A stretch of 64,000 nt of DNA from Gautieria morchelliformis (Eukaryota; Basidiomycota; Agaricomycetes; Gomphales; Gomphaceae), in the NCBI GenBank assembly GCA_015179125.1, contig WHVA01000348.1, positions 60,182 through 124,181 of the forward strand, in the 5' to 3' direction. The position numbers and the translations under genes are program-made. Positions 24,033-35,138 of this stretch are shown piece after piece. Position 1 is the first letter of the stretch; the number at the start of each line of letters is the position of its first letter. The notes beneath the pieces were generated by a model. The model saw nothing but the letters and a program-made list of their open reading frames with translations, was not told where the DNA came from and made no database searches.

Positions 24033-25463
24033 TCACGGGTCTTGGCCCATCAAATCATCCCTAGAGAGCCTCCTCCTCTCATTTATTTCCCTGACATACA
24101 GCTCGATTCTCGCGCCAAAGACCTCGCAATCAGTTAGATTCGGGATCTCACCTCTGAGTTGCGCGTCCTGATCCACATCAACCAGTCCCCCAATGTCGAT
24201 ACAATAAAGTATCATTCCAAATGAATATGCATCAGCAATGATGGGGTCCATGCATTCACCACGTAAAATTTCAGGCGCCGTAAAAGGCCGCGTGCCCGGG
24301 TGGATCTGCTCTACCTTTGGGTGCGACAAGCGGGGAGTTGAAGGCGGGGAGGGTGTTGGGGAGCGATCAAGCTTTAAGGTGATGGTATGTCGTTTATCAG
24401 GGATGGTCACAGATTGAGAGGCCGTTCGAGATAAACCAGGGCGCTGTGGGTGAGGAAAGAGCGACATGTCGGGCTCGGGCGGAGGATCGGATGGTGACAC
24501 AAATTTCGAAGTAATACTCGTCGAGCGGCCAAAGTCCAGGATTTTGATAGTGTTGTTTCGAGTGACAAGCACATTCAGGAGTGATAGATCTCCATGCGAG
24601 AGACCGAATGAGTGTAGATAGGTTAAACCATCAAGGAGTTGGTCGTGCATATTACATTTCGTGTTGCGGTCGAGACCACCCGTTAGCCTTGCGTTTGTAA
24701 GAATATCGTGCATACTCCGCCCTTCAATATACTCGAGGACCATCCCGACACCATCGAGGGAACCGAGATAAACGGGAAAATTGCGATGACCGGGCAGTGT
24801 AGAATAAACACGTAGCTCCGCGAGAAATTGTGCTGTGACATCGGGAGAGTTCGTCTGCATTTCACCATTTATCTCCAATTGAACAATATCGGGTTTCTTG
24901 ACGATGCATTTGAAAAGTTCCGACGTAGATCCTGTTGCAACAGGTGCGAGCCGAGCCGTGGGGTTCTGTGGGGCGGGAAAAGGGAATGAGGAGGGGGAAA
25001 CGAAGGCAGCGGCTTTGGGGGTTAGAGGCGCAAAGATTGAGGATGGGTGTAAAGGTCGGTGAAAATATGGTGCAACATCGACTGACGGACGATCAACAGG
25101 ATTTAAAGGCGTTGAGGGTGTCGGTGTTGGTTCTCCTTCCTCCTCAACATCGATCACTAGCACGACATGAGTAGTTGCGTTGGAAATCAAATAAGTAGCA
25201 TACGTACACCACCAGTTACGCTTGCTTGTGAGTGTAAGGCGCTGACCCTTTGGTTTCTTTGCTAGATTAGAGGACCCATGACTCAGCGAGGGTAAGGTAG
25301 GTAGATGGGGAATACTGCTATTGACCATGTTGCTCGTCCCGCTCCACAAGAGGTTTGCGCTAGGTGGTTTGCGCGAGGTAGATCGAAAGTGAGTATCATA
25401 GGCCGCGTAAGTTACTATAGCGCCCAGCACTTCTAGCTGGGCATTAGCTTGGCCACAGCACAA
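24033..25463 (-). CDS. Protein-kinase-like protein with HGD catalytic-loop variant
   Basis: This is an open frame of 476 codons. Residues 1-130 are variable, with Pro-rich blocks. Kinase features follow: FLAELRVYSTLPGHRNFP, MVLEYIEGRSMHDIL (hinge), LTYLHSFGLSHGDLSLLNVL (catalytic loop with HGD in place of HRD and N retained), KILDFGRS (DFG), and PFTAPEILRGE (APE) with IADAYSFGMILY. The activation segment holds a 60-residue Ser/Pro insertion. The VAIK lysine is not obvious, so activity is uncertain. A 51-nt in-frame stretch with good splice sites (GTACGT donor, CTAG acceptor; about 25209-25159) may be an intron; removing it gives 459 aa. The start could also be the ATG at 25328. A GTGAGT at the stop codon could signal one more 3' exon. 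Confidence 0.72.
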   Translation of the reverse strand: MCCGQANAQLEVLGAIVTYAAYDTHFRSTSRKPPSANLLWSGTSNMVNSSIPHLPTLPSLSHGSSNLAKKPKGQRLTLTSKRNWWCTYATYLISNATTHVVLVIDVEEEGEPTPTPSTPLNPVDRPSVDVAPYFHRPLHPSSIFAPLTPKAAAFVSPSSFPFPAPQNPTARLAPVATGSTSELFKCIVKKPDIVQLEINGEMQTNSPDVTAQFLAELRVYSTLPGHRNFPVYLGSLDGVGMVLEYIEGRSMHDILTNARLTGGLDRNTKCNMHDQLLDGLTYLHSFGLSHGDLSLLNVLVTRNNTIKILDFGRSTSITSKFVSPSDPPPEPDMSLFPHPQRPGLSRTASQSVTIPDKRHTITLKLDRSPTPSPPSTPRLSHPKVEQIHPGTRPFTAPEILRGECMDPIIADAYSFGMILYCIDIGGLVDVDQDAQLRGEIPNLTDCEVFGARIELYVREINERRRLSRDDLMGQDP

Positions 25464-26198
25464 TATGCACAGAAATGGTGTCGGATTGACGAGAAAGGGA
25501 ATTACTTCATTATTGACAAGCTGCGTGCAAAAAAATTCAGAGCAAGAACCTCGCTCTAGTGGCGCAGTGCCAATAGTTTCCGCCGAGATAGTAATTTGAC
25601 GTAAATGATCGCCGTGGTATGTACAAACGCTTAAAATAATAAAAGTGCACTCTACACCTCCAAGTCATACGTTTAGGACAACCTGCAGCACCAAATTCTT
25701 TTAATGACAATGCAAAGTTCTCTCAAGTTCAGATGTCGGACTAGATAAACCTTTCCACATTGCGTTCCCGTGTGCAATGCTACGTGCTTGAAAGAATTCG
25801 ATATATTTGCTAGAAAAAGGATAAGTCGGAAGTGGGCGATATATGGTATTGAATATACCCTAGCCCGCACTTCCTGTGATGTGGAAACCCGGTTCTTTTG
25901 ACAATTTGCTGCTCAAACTTCTGGTGATCTCATCTAGCTTGAGCCGGCCGCCCAAGACGGTTAACGCGTCCAACAAACCAAATGATAATATAGAACGGTA
26001 AGTGCACACGAAAGACAGACTTGTGGAGTAGTGGTTGTGTACGAGATCCTGTATGAAGAAGGTATAAAATATAGTCTTCCTCTGTCGTCCCAACTTTCTA
26101 TATGCTCGGTGCGACGACAAGGAGACAGACAGACGGGCGGTAATTTCAATCACTTCGTCTGCGGGAGGGAATGAGAATGGTAAGAAAACACCGCCGTG
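25464..26198. other. Intergenic / cytochrome c 3' region
   Basis: No supported gene was found. A minus-strand frame ends at 25860, but its upstream exon would have to lie in cytochrome c, so it is more likely 3' UTR. Confidence 0.45.
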
Positions 26199-26755
26199 TC
26201 ATAGACGCACAGCTTCTCTGAGGTGGGTGATGAGGTCATTCCGGTCTTTTCCTTTCTTCAGACCAGCAAATGCCATTTTTGTGCCTGGGATGTACTGGGA
26301 GTCGTACAGCGTTAGCACATACTCGCTCAACTTTGGGCATTCAACGCACCTTTTTCGGGTTCTCTGTGAAGCACAGCAGCGCTGTCCATCAGTAGAGTGC
26401 AGGCCGGAATTTACCTCAGCACGCACCGAGGTACTCGAACAATGTGTTCTCTTCCCTGCGCGATACGTCAACAACTGTAGAGGCATACTGTTCCCACAGG
26501 ATAGACTAACCAAACAACGCCTTTGTTAACATTAGCAGCTGTATACGAAAAGCCCTCGACCTGTCCGGTCTTACGCCCAAACAATCTATGGGTTACTATT
26601 AGTACCTACATGGGAGCGCAACCGCTTTAAACCACATACCCGTGAAGATTGGGGCCAACCTTGTTAGGCTCACCAGCACCGAGAGTGTGGCATTGCGCAC
26701 ACCGAGTTTTGAAAAGAGTTGCCCCTTTTGAGGCGTCACCTTCTTGAAAGCTCAT
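26199..26755 (-). CDS. CYC1: Cytochrome c
   Basis: Five exons (26755-26640, 26585-26511, 26455-26427, 26363-26350, 26294-26199) give 109 aa, the usual length. The protein shuttles electrons between complexes III and IV in the mitochondrial intermembrane space. The heme attachment site is C19-A-Q-C22-H23, and the axial Met is M85 in [11 protein letters not shown]. Other hallmark blocks are [46 protein letters not shown] and the C-terminal helix [10 protein letters not shown]. Exons of 29 and 14 nt are needed to keep this canonical order. No other gene in the window depends on it. Confidence 0.95.
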
Positions 26756-27645
26756 TTCTATAGTCTAATATGGAGGAGGGGAACGGGAAGAGGAGAGAGT
26801 GAAGAGGAGAGTGAAGAGGTAGAGAGCGGTGATACGTAGCAAAATTTTTCGTTTCCGGTATCGGCCGACCGGCTCGCCACCTTCGTGACGCCCAGCCGTT
26901 TGCACTCCGGACCCACAACCTAAAATATTTATCACGTGATATTACTACCCATAATTACTGTAACGTGGCCGACAACGAGCAGCTAGTTACTTATCGGTTC
27001 TCAAGTCCCATATAATAAATGAATTATCAATTGTTGTGCAACAATTACTAACATTAATATTTAGTGGTCCATCGACGAAGTGTGAACGGCTGGGTCGTTC
27101 TCGGTGCCACTGTGGCCGGAATTCAATCAGAATATTCGACAACTCATGCGTACCGGCCCGTTCCCCGCAATGAATCAAATCGAACTTCGCCGTCTTCACC
27201 TTTGCAGTCCTCAAAGACTTCCACATCCAAAGTCTAGCATCGAAGAAAGCAGCATATGACTACTTCGATGTCTGGCAAACGATTTCCCGCAGGCTGTTCC
27301 TCTAAGCCACCCTGAACACCATCTCGTGACAAAGCGCCACGTTCCTGTAGAACAGGCACCAATATTTCTTGCATGTGGTACGTGTGGCGCCACCTCACAG
27401 CTCTCAAGCGTAGTGGACAAGCCCACGGCATTGATCGCATACTCGCACATCGAACCCCAGGCATGTGCTGTGTAAGATGCACGGCCTGCCATTAATCCCA
27501 TTTGACATACTGTACCCATGCACAGAAAACTGAAAACCCACGCGGTTCCACTGGGAATCAAAAAGGTATATTGACCAATTAATTAGTGACAGACATATCA
27601 ACGCGAGAAACATTACGAATAGTACATCGAGCCTTTAGGATACAG
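26756..27645. other. Intergenic, no gene recognised
   Basis: This 890-bp gap is AT-rich in its first part, upstream of the cytochrome c start. Overlapping minus-strand frames at 27211-27561 have Cys and hydrophobic residues but no known pattern, and I do not support them as a gene. Confidence 0.45.
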
Positions 27646-29620
27646 CTAACGTCCAGTGATATCCTTCCACAAAGGGGTTATGGCTTGCGCGACTGTGCTT
27701 CCAGCGACGTCCAATAAATCCCTCTCCATGTCGTCCTGGACACTCGCGAGAAGTCCCCTGCTGCGCCACCGATCTGGGTGGAACCTCCTTTGGCTCTTTC
27801 CTACCAGCTCTTTGAATTCCTCTGGGCTGAGTAATACTTCTACCTTTTCGAAGAATACCTCAACAGCGTCCCATTCGATGTCTTGGATCGAGATGGAAGA
27901 ATGCAACACAGGCCAGGGAATGGCAGCAAATGTGACTGGCTTCGCACCTGCAGAGAATTTGGTTGCATCAAAGGTTGCCGAGGTTGTTAAGTAACGTTCC
28001 AGCGCATGCCGGAAAGTCCAGAGCAAGACGCGCGGCGCATGGATGAACATGCGTTTGCTCTGCTCCCTCATACGCGCCTCTCGTTCGCGTTCCAGACGTT
28101 CCAGCTCCCGTTTCTCCTCGCGCTGCCGCCTTGCAGCTTCCATGTGTTGCCGCTCGCGCTCCTCTTCCTCCCTCATCAGTTTTTCTCGCTGACGCAGCTG
28201 TTCCGCCTCCATCTCTCTAGCCCGTCGCATTCTTGCGCTCTCCTCCCAAAGTGGCTTGTCCTTCTCGAGCTCGGCCAACTTTCGTTTGGATTCTTCGATT
28301 CTAGCCAATCGGTCAGACTCTTCCTCCTCATCGTCAGTTGAGGAATCGCTCGGAGCCGTGCATCCATTATCAACTTCGTCCTCTGAATCTTCCGATTCCT
28401 CAGTGTCCACCCAGTCGTTGAAGCCCTGTTGCAGACCAGGGTCGTGCAATGCCGGCGGGATGCCCAATCCGTCCCAGAAAGCCCGATGCATGCCATCCCT
28501 TCGAAGCTTGAACCTGGCTTCCAGGTGAGCCTTACGTTTCCTCTCTCTATTTAGGCGTTTCTGCTGAAGTTCTCGTCTTACTGCTCCAGGGGAACGAGTG
28601 CGAGATTTTTTGGTTGGAGCTTCGTTGTTAGAGATATCACTCACTCCCCGTCTGCATGGAAAAGGACGGGACGATGGGTCTGTAGATACAAACGATTCTA
28701 TATCGGGATGGGAGTCAGGCGTAATGCTATGGCACCAAATGGTAAAATTCCTGACCTCTGCGTCCACGGGTTGTCCCTTTCGGCCCTGCTGCTTCTGAGG
28801 CGTTCATCTCTTGCGAACGATTATGTCCCCTTCTTCGTTTCTTTCCCGCCAGAACATCGGGGACATTCACATGATGTGCCTGGGGGGGAGGAGCGTAGAA
28901 ACTATCCCCGTCTACTGCCATGCGATCTGTTTCGGAAGTCAATGAAGTCAATGTTCGCTCGATGTCCATTGACTTGTATGTTCGCTCTCGGGGAATTCCA
29001 TAGCCTGGATGAGCCGGTGGCGAGTCCTGCTTTGCTTCTGGGGTGGGTGTATTATTGTCCATGGGTGCTGGTGTTCTTCTTGGTGTATCGCACTGATCGG
29101 TTGCCATCGTGCGAGTAATGGTGGTGAGACTCGGAAGTACGCGTACAACACAGTCATATTCAGGATCCAGCTTGTATATATCCCATTGGTCCTGTGTCAT
29201 GCGGACGATTCGGCTGAGAAACATATGTTATTGGGCAAGGAGGCAGAGCAGAAGGTTCTCAGTAGCTTACCCGCACAATTCTACCAATCTGGGAAATGGA
29301 CCTTCTTCTCCTAGCAATTCGGCGTCTACCTTGGCGCGTGGCACAAACCGCCAAGTACAGCTACCACCCTCCGGGTCTGTTTCTATAACGATGCGTTTAC
29401 CATTCGAGCGCGCGATGTTGCTAGGCTCGTCGCGTCCGGGTGATTTTGTCGCGTCGATATGCAGGGAAGAGAGGTTAGGCAATCCGTTGGCACGTGCAGT
29501 GAGTGGATCGAACTCTGCAAAGAACAGACAACTGCTTGGTGTCCTAAGCAGACGAGACGGCTGGGAGGGATCAACTAGACCCGGGGCTGTGCCACTCAGC
29601 AATGGCGGGTCATTGGTCAT
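27646..29620 (-). CDS. Coiled-coil protein with J-domain-like C-terminus, function unknown
   Basis: Three exons (29620-29271, 29213-28756, 28697-27646) give 619 aa. The N-terminal 200 residues contain Trp-rich and acidic parts (GSCTWRFVPRAKVDAELLG, TQDQWDIYKLDPEYDCVVR), followed by a basic KKRRRGH motif. An acidic stretch of about 40 residues precedes a strongly charged single helix or coiled coil (Arg/Glu-rich, about residues 410-500). The C-terminal domain has FAAIPWPVLHSS, then a helix and RRFHPDRW. The HPD recalls J proteins, and the layout recalls the C-terminus of NFKBIL1-like proteins common in basidiomycetes. No other J-domain landmark is clear, so chaperone activity is not claimed. 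Both introns are phase-consistent and join what would otherwise be three separate frames. Confidence 0.72.
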
Positions 29621-30284
29621 CCTGTGTGTTGTCAGATACAATACTAGAAAGAGAGGGACACCTTCCAAGTCAGTCGAGGACGAGTGGCTATGGCCCACAT
29701 GGCAGGCTCGGACTCACCGGCATATAACTCGGCGTTTTCACAAGCTCATCGATATATGGGAATGATGAAGACAAAGGTTTGGATGCGAGGATTATAACGA
29801 GAGAATTGGGTAATTAGGTGAGGTCAAGGTGAGATAGACGAAAGTGGTCCACTCGCAAGAGTAGAATATTATGTAATACTTACTCAGGTTATGTATGTAC
29901 ACTACCTTTTTACGTATTGCAGGGTCGCGTAACAATGGAATGGCTGCATACTTATGTCGCCGGATTTACCGGCTCTTCATTGAGTGCACCTCGAGGCTAT
30001 CTCTCGTACAATTACAGTAAGGCTGAGTTCTGACCATTCAATTGAATATCTTGGACCCCTTCAGCAAATAATTATGTAAAATAATAACTTAGTTCAATCG
30101 CAATCTACACCTCACGTAGCTCGTAAATGAATCAACGATAGACCAAGCATATTTGTATTTGAAAGTAGCAATCTGGTGAGCTTTGAAGCTTTCGAATGTC
30201 GATCGAGCGGTATACAAAGATGAGCTTGTTGTGGATGCATGTGGACGTGGATTGCCACGAGTGACACATCTTGCTTCCTCTCCC
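29621..30284. other. Divergent intergenic region
   Basis: This is 664 bp between two divergent start codons, AT-rich around 29870-30110. No gene or clear core promoter motif was seen. Confidence 0.45.
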
Positions 30285-31766
30285 ATGTACATCCACGGGC
30301 TCACACTCCTTTGCTCTCTTTCTCTTTTACCACTCGCGCATAGCGCCGCCACCAACAAGAATGCCAACGGCTCTTGTTCGGTGTCCCACAATCAGCTCCA
30401 AGCTGGGACGTATCAACTCACCACAGACTGCTCCGACACTATGTATTGTGACCCCTCCTCGAGTGTCTGTAAACCGAAAGGCTGCCGACGAGATGAGTTT
30501 CCCCTTGGGTACTCCCAGGGTGCACAGCTGCCTCCACGGTGTAAAAGCGACGAGTTTTGCCCTGACGAAGGAGATGCATGCCAGCGTTTGCTTCCTGTCG
30601 ACAGCACTTGCCAATTGAACAGAGATGGTGCGGGCTCTCGCTGTTTTGAAGCGATTCGTCTCATTAGGGTAACAGACGAGTGCGCGCCGCCTCCAAACGC
30701 AAAGGAGTTGGCAGACCCGAACTTCAACCACAACGGGAGCGTGTGTATCAACTTCCAGTGCATGTGCGCATGACGGCCCAAGATTAGCAACACACTAATG
30801 TTAGTTACAGGTGGGCAAACGTAACATTGGGCCAGGCTTGCGTCGTCGAGCAGATGCCATATATTGCGTACGGCGTGGGCAACTCCGAATTCATATATGT
30901 CGTATCACGGTGCGGCTATCATTTCTAAGGCATTGTGGTTATGCCCAACGTTATCATGCACAGAGGCAACTGCCGCCCAGGACTTTACTGTGACGCTCCA
31001 AGTAAGCTCTGCATGCAAACAAAGGCATTTGGTGTGTCCTGCACTGCAGATAAAGAGTGAGCTACTAGTACTTTGCCTCGGTTAGTTCGACCTTTAAGGT
31101 GCATCTGCAGATGCCAATCCAACAACTGTCTCTCGAGTCTTACATGTGGCGTCTCGCCCCAAGCGCCCAAGCAATTTGGCATCTGGGTGTATCTCATCGT
31201 TGGTCTGGGAATACTGTTTGGTATGCAGCTGTTCTTAATTTTTATTTTTATTTTTATTTTTTATTACTTTTCCCATGCTTAACTACTGAGTATCCAGGCA
31301 TGCTCGGAACGCTAGTGGGACTGTATTTTCTTCACCGACGGACTCGTGAACAGGAGCGGGAGAAACGAACGCAGTATTGGCGCGAACAGGTGATCCTTTC
31401 ACTTCCTGCAGTCTATCATCCCAGATTGACATTGGTTTTCAGAATGCGTTCCGTCAAAACATTCTGCAAATGCGAGACACTGCGCAAGCGTCCTTACTCT
31501 CGCTGTCGCCCCAGGAGAGCGAGAGTAACACGCCACGATCGACGATCTACAGTGGGAGGGAGCATAATGGTTCAGTGGATAGTGCGATTCCCATGCTGCG
31601 TCGTTCCAGTGGTTTGCGACCGACTATTACTTCCGAGGACGACGGGCAGGACAGTATACATGGGGAGACGCCGATGATATTGCCGGCTGATAGTGAGTTT
31701 GGAGCGTGGAGCCAACGTGCTCCCACGACGATAAATTCGAGAAAGCTATCGAAAGGGCGGCGATAA
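30285..31766 (+). CDS. Secreted Cys-rich, single-pass (type I) membrane protein, function unknown
   Basis: Six exons (30285-30763, 30811-30909, 30964-31056, 31099-31220, 31298-31389, 31443-31766) give 402 aa. A signal peptide (LTLLCSLSLLPLAHSAA) is followed by an ectodomain of about 230 residues with roughly 26 Cys. Its repeated short motifs include YCDPSSSVC, CKSDEFCPD, LYCDAPSKLC and CICRCQSNNC. A membrane helix (FGIWVYLIVGLGILFGMLG plus GLYFL) is followed by basic HRRTREQEREKR, a stop-transfer signal, and a Ser-rich cytoplasmic tail. The Cys spacing suggests several small disulfide modules, and the topology suggests a cell-surface or wall-sensing protein. No enzyme motif is present. An in-frame ATG at 30183 would add 34 residues ahead of the signal peptide and is less likely. 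Confidence 0.78.
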
Positions 31767-31912
31767 GGAGATGGACACCGTCGGGGACTTTCTTTACTTC
31801 CTAAGTACTTAATCATTTTCGGGTAACTAGTTTGACTTGGCAAATATACGTAATGCCTGTTGCAAGTGGCATTATGTAACAATTGTCGCTCTTGAAACTG
31901 TTGCCTCAGTAC

Positions 31913-32991
31913 ATGATGAGCCCGCCACGGGGTGCTCACCAGCCGCTCTCATCTGCATCGCAGCCTTCATCTCCAATTGAGGAGGACCTTGCCCAAGCAT
32001 CTGCATGGGACGACACATCAACGCTGGTGTCACTGAAATCGAAAGGAAAGGGGAAACAACGAGCGGACGAAGACGATGATGATGATGGTGACGACGACGA
32101 CAGTAACACAGTCAACGGCGATAGTATTTCTCAGCAACGGACTGGTGTATACCCACCTATGGCTGGAGAGGACATTGAGTCACGCAAGGTTGAGGAGGTG
32201 AGCCTCTGAACGGAGTCGTCGCCCATTAGTTCACGCTCTTTCGCAGAACTTGAAACGTTGGGAAACGCTCGAAAAGCAGCGACGGAAAAAGGCACGCGAG
32301 TCCCGCACTAGCACCAAAGCTGACTCGCCCTCATCGTCCTCGTCTTTCTCCGTTGTCGACGTGAGCCGGCGCGCGAGCCAGCTCTGGAAGGGCCACCGCG
32401 AACGCCCAAAATCCCGGACCGATCGAATGCACCCGCACCAGGTCCTCGAAGACGCAGAAGAGTCCGTAGCCATGGACGAAACTGGACCGCCGTCAGCGGC
32501 GTCTCCGCCTGATACCCCACGGACGTCTATCGCTGATACCACGCTGCCATCTTCCGCACGCACGCTCGCAGCCGTGCCCGAAAACCCATTCGAGAACCCG
32601 GAGTATGTGGAGGTCCGCCAGGACTCAAGTTCAGTAATGGCTGCGGCAAGCTCGAGCTCGCCTCCCACGACCCCAAGGGGTCTTGCAAATGGAAATAGTA
32701 CGACCGAGAAGCCTATTCTGCAGGTGACAGGCTCATCAGCCCGCAAGCAGCGACCACCACCACAGCCGCTGGGATTACCCCTACCTTTAAGTTCACCGGC
32801 ACCACCTGGGACTGTGCCTCGGCGGCACGAAGTGGAAGATGGTACTGAAGGGAATGCAAAGCCGTGGTGGACAGAGTGGTTGTGCGGCTGCCGAGAGCAA
32901 GAAGCCGATCAGGTGGGTGCCCGAATTTAAGCATGCTAGGCACGTTGACAAAAAGAAATTCGCAGGCGGGTCGTACAAATCCGATGGAATG
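31913..32991 (+). CDS. Disordered conserved protein, function unknown
   Basis: Three exons (31913-32197, 32247-32912, 32965-32991) give 325 aa. The protein is Ser/Pro/charged-rich. Notable parts are an acidic Asp run near residue 60, a charged helix (LKRWETLEKQRRKKARESR), VSRRASQLWKG, NPFENPEYVE and a C-terminal WWTEWLCGCRE block. The very short last exon adds a basic-polar tail ending NPME. From memory, a similar Trp/Cys block with a terminal NPxE occurs in other basidiomycete proteins, but I cannot verify that. It lies 147 bp downstream of the membrane-protein gene on the same strand. No function can be assigned. Confidence 0.65.
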
Positions 32992-33324
32992 AACGCCTGG
33001 ATAGAACGGTGTAGACTTTCTGTTTTGCAATATTTTCACTTACATCATTGCGGTTCGGACGGACAGCTTCATTGCCTTCCAGGGAATTCGCCACTAGCAT
33101 ACGCATACCGAGTCTTTGCATCCCCTACGTAATATCTATTCTGTAGAATCATAGGACGGTTTATATCGTGCTTCAATGTGCAGTATGCAATGCAGCAATA
33201 AGAGCATTTTTTTGTACACTTGTGTTATAGTCGAAATCCATTACGTGACGAAGATATTTAAGTATCTAGATACTGCGAAAACAGATATACGAGTGATGAA
33301 TGTGATAAATATATATTGCGTGGG

Positions 33325-35138
33325 TCACCGCGTCCGATCAGTATGATTCCAGTCTCCGAACTCATCCTCCCGCGCCACACGTGTCGAACCCGACGAACCG
33401 GACACCACCTCATCGTCCTCCTCGTCGCCTTCGTGCATAAGCCCTGTACGCTCGTCTCTGGCCCCCGATTGACGACTGCTTTCTCCATCGTCAGTCCCCC
33501 TATGTGACTCCCGCCTGCGCGGGCGAGGCACGCCCCCTCCTTGCACATGCATCGCATCATCATGCCCGCCCTCTTCGTCACTATCCTCGCCAAGCTGCCA
33601 CACCATCTCATCCTCTCCTGGGTCCATCGGTCTCAAAGCCTCCAGGTCACCTTCGGCTCCCTTGCCATCCTTGTTTTTACGTATACGGGCTGGTAATGTC
33701 GCGAGGCCCATACCCGGCTGCTGCTGCTGCTGTGGCTTTTCAGGTTTCTTGTTCGTTAGTAGCACAACGCCCCCGATAAGCACGGCGATGGATAGGAAGA
33801 TCAAGAAGAGGTCCCACGACGCATAAGCGTCGACTATAGCGCGTGTTGGGTTAGTTAGCGACACGTGGTGCAAGAGTGAGACGGACCCTGATCGTTGAAA
33901 ATGAGTGAGTTTAAGAACCCGCTAGCAGTGTATACACCATAGAAGACGGGGACGACGAGCGTCGAGTCGTAAACGCGCAGTCCGCGGTTTAGGCAAATGA
34001 TCTGAAAGACTGCAGTCACGCCGAGTAAGATAAACGTGATGATGGCAGCTGGATGACCGAACTAGGAGTAGCACGTGAGGGCCAGACAACCATCAGCGAA
34101 GCAAGTCACGCACTTGGTTTCCTGTATTTTGGTGGCTGAGACTTCCTGAGATGAGCTTGACGCTAGAAGTGTCAAGAATAAGCAAGCACGCCAGGTAATA
34201 AGTAAAATGACGCACCCAGACTTTGCAAAAACAAGACATCCACCGGCAAGGCCGCCACCGCAGCACGCCCAGCCAATGCCGAGTGTCCATGCGATCTGTT
34301 TGTCGCCCTTAGCGGCCGTCCAATGCTCTATCCACTCGCGAATCCATACGAGGGTCGCATTGTACTTGAGAGCGACGGCACCGAGGTACGACACGGGACC
34401 CGGCGGCTGTTGCCTAGCACCCGAGCCTGAGGCAGCAAATGGCTCAGAAGGGAGGTCAAGGTCTGAACGGGCTGACAGGACAGCATCTAGCTGACTGGTG
34501 CAAATATATAACACAGAGAGGGTGACGCTCATGAGAAGGAAGAAAGCAAGCCAGCCTGCGCGCGCCCACAAGGCACTGAGACGGGCAATGTCCATCTCGT
34601 TCTCGAGTCCAGAATTGATGGAACCAAAAAGGACGATGCCGATGACGCCAAAGACGATAATGACTGTCCCGTAGATGTCTGTAGAGGTGACAGGAGTACC
34701 GATGAGGATGCTTGCGAAGAGAAAGTTGAAGATGAGGGCTGTGGAGCCAAGGGGAGCGACGTATTCTGCACGCATGAACTCCAGTGCGAGGGTACTACCT
34801 ACTAATTGGGAGAGACTTTGAGACGAAGCAGTATTAGCACAGCCGAGAAGAAATAAACAGGACGGCACACACATGTACAGGAGCATGCCAAGAAGCCATA
34901 GCGGTCGCAACCAGTCACGTCTGCGAGATGATTTTGGAAGAGCTGCTTGACGGGAGTGGTCAAGCTTTGTGAGGTTGAGGCCACCAGCATTCATGAGACT
35001 GGCCCCCAGAATAATGGAGAGGCCAATAATGAAGGCAACCACGGGATGCATAGGCCGCGGACGAGTCGTCTGGCCTGGGTCACCAGGGAGAGAGGTAGCA
35101 GTAGGCGACACCTCTGGTAACGGAGACGTCGTGGACAT
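33325..35138 (-). CDS. NIPA-like magnesium transporter (DUF803)
   Basis: Five exons (35138-34873, 34815-34216, 34162-34114, 34061-33887, 33833-33325) give 532 aa. NIPA proteins belong to the drug/metabolite transporter superfamily and move Mg2+ across plasma or endosomal membranes. Nine or so hydrophobic helices are visible, with family blocks GASLMNAGGLNLTKLDH, SQLVGSTLALEFMRAEYVAP, LGSTALIFNFLFA, GGLAGGCLVFAKSGVKL, SLSHQNTGNQF, RGLRVYDSTLVVPVFYG and NDQVDAYASWDLFLIFLSI. The C-terminal 150 residues are cytosolic, polar and acidic with a short Gln run. It is convergent with the gene ending at 32991. Ion specificity is inferred from the family only. Confidence 0.88.

Noticed and set aside
25860..26153. 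Minus-strand frame of 97 codons with natural-looking residues near its end
   Set aside because: Any upstream exon would have to lie within cytochrome c on the same strand. It more likely falls in that gene's 3' UTR.
27211..27561. Minus-strand Cys-containing frame with a hydrophobic start
   Set aside because: No hydrophobin, effector or other Cys pattern, no signal-peptide cleavage context that convinces, and competing overlapping frames.
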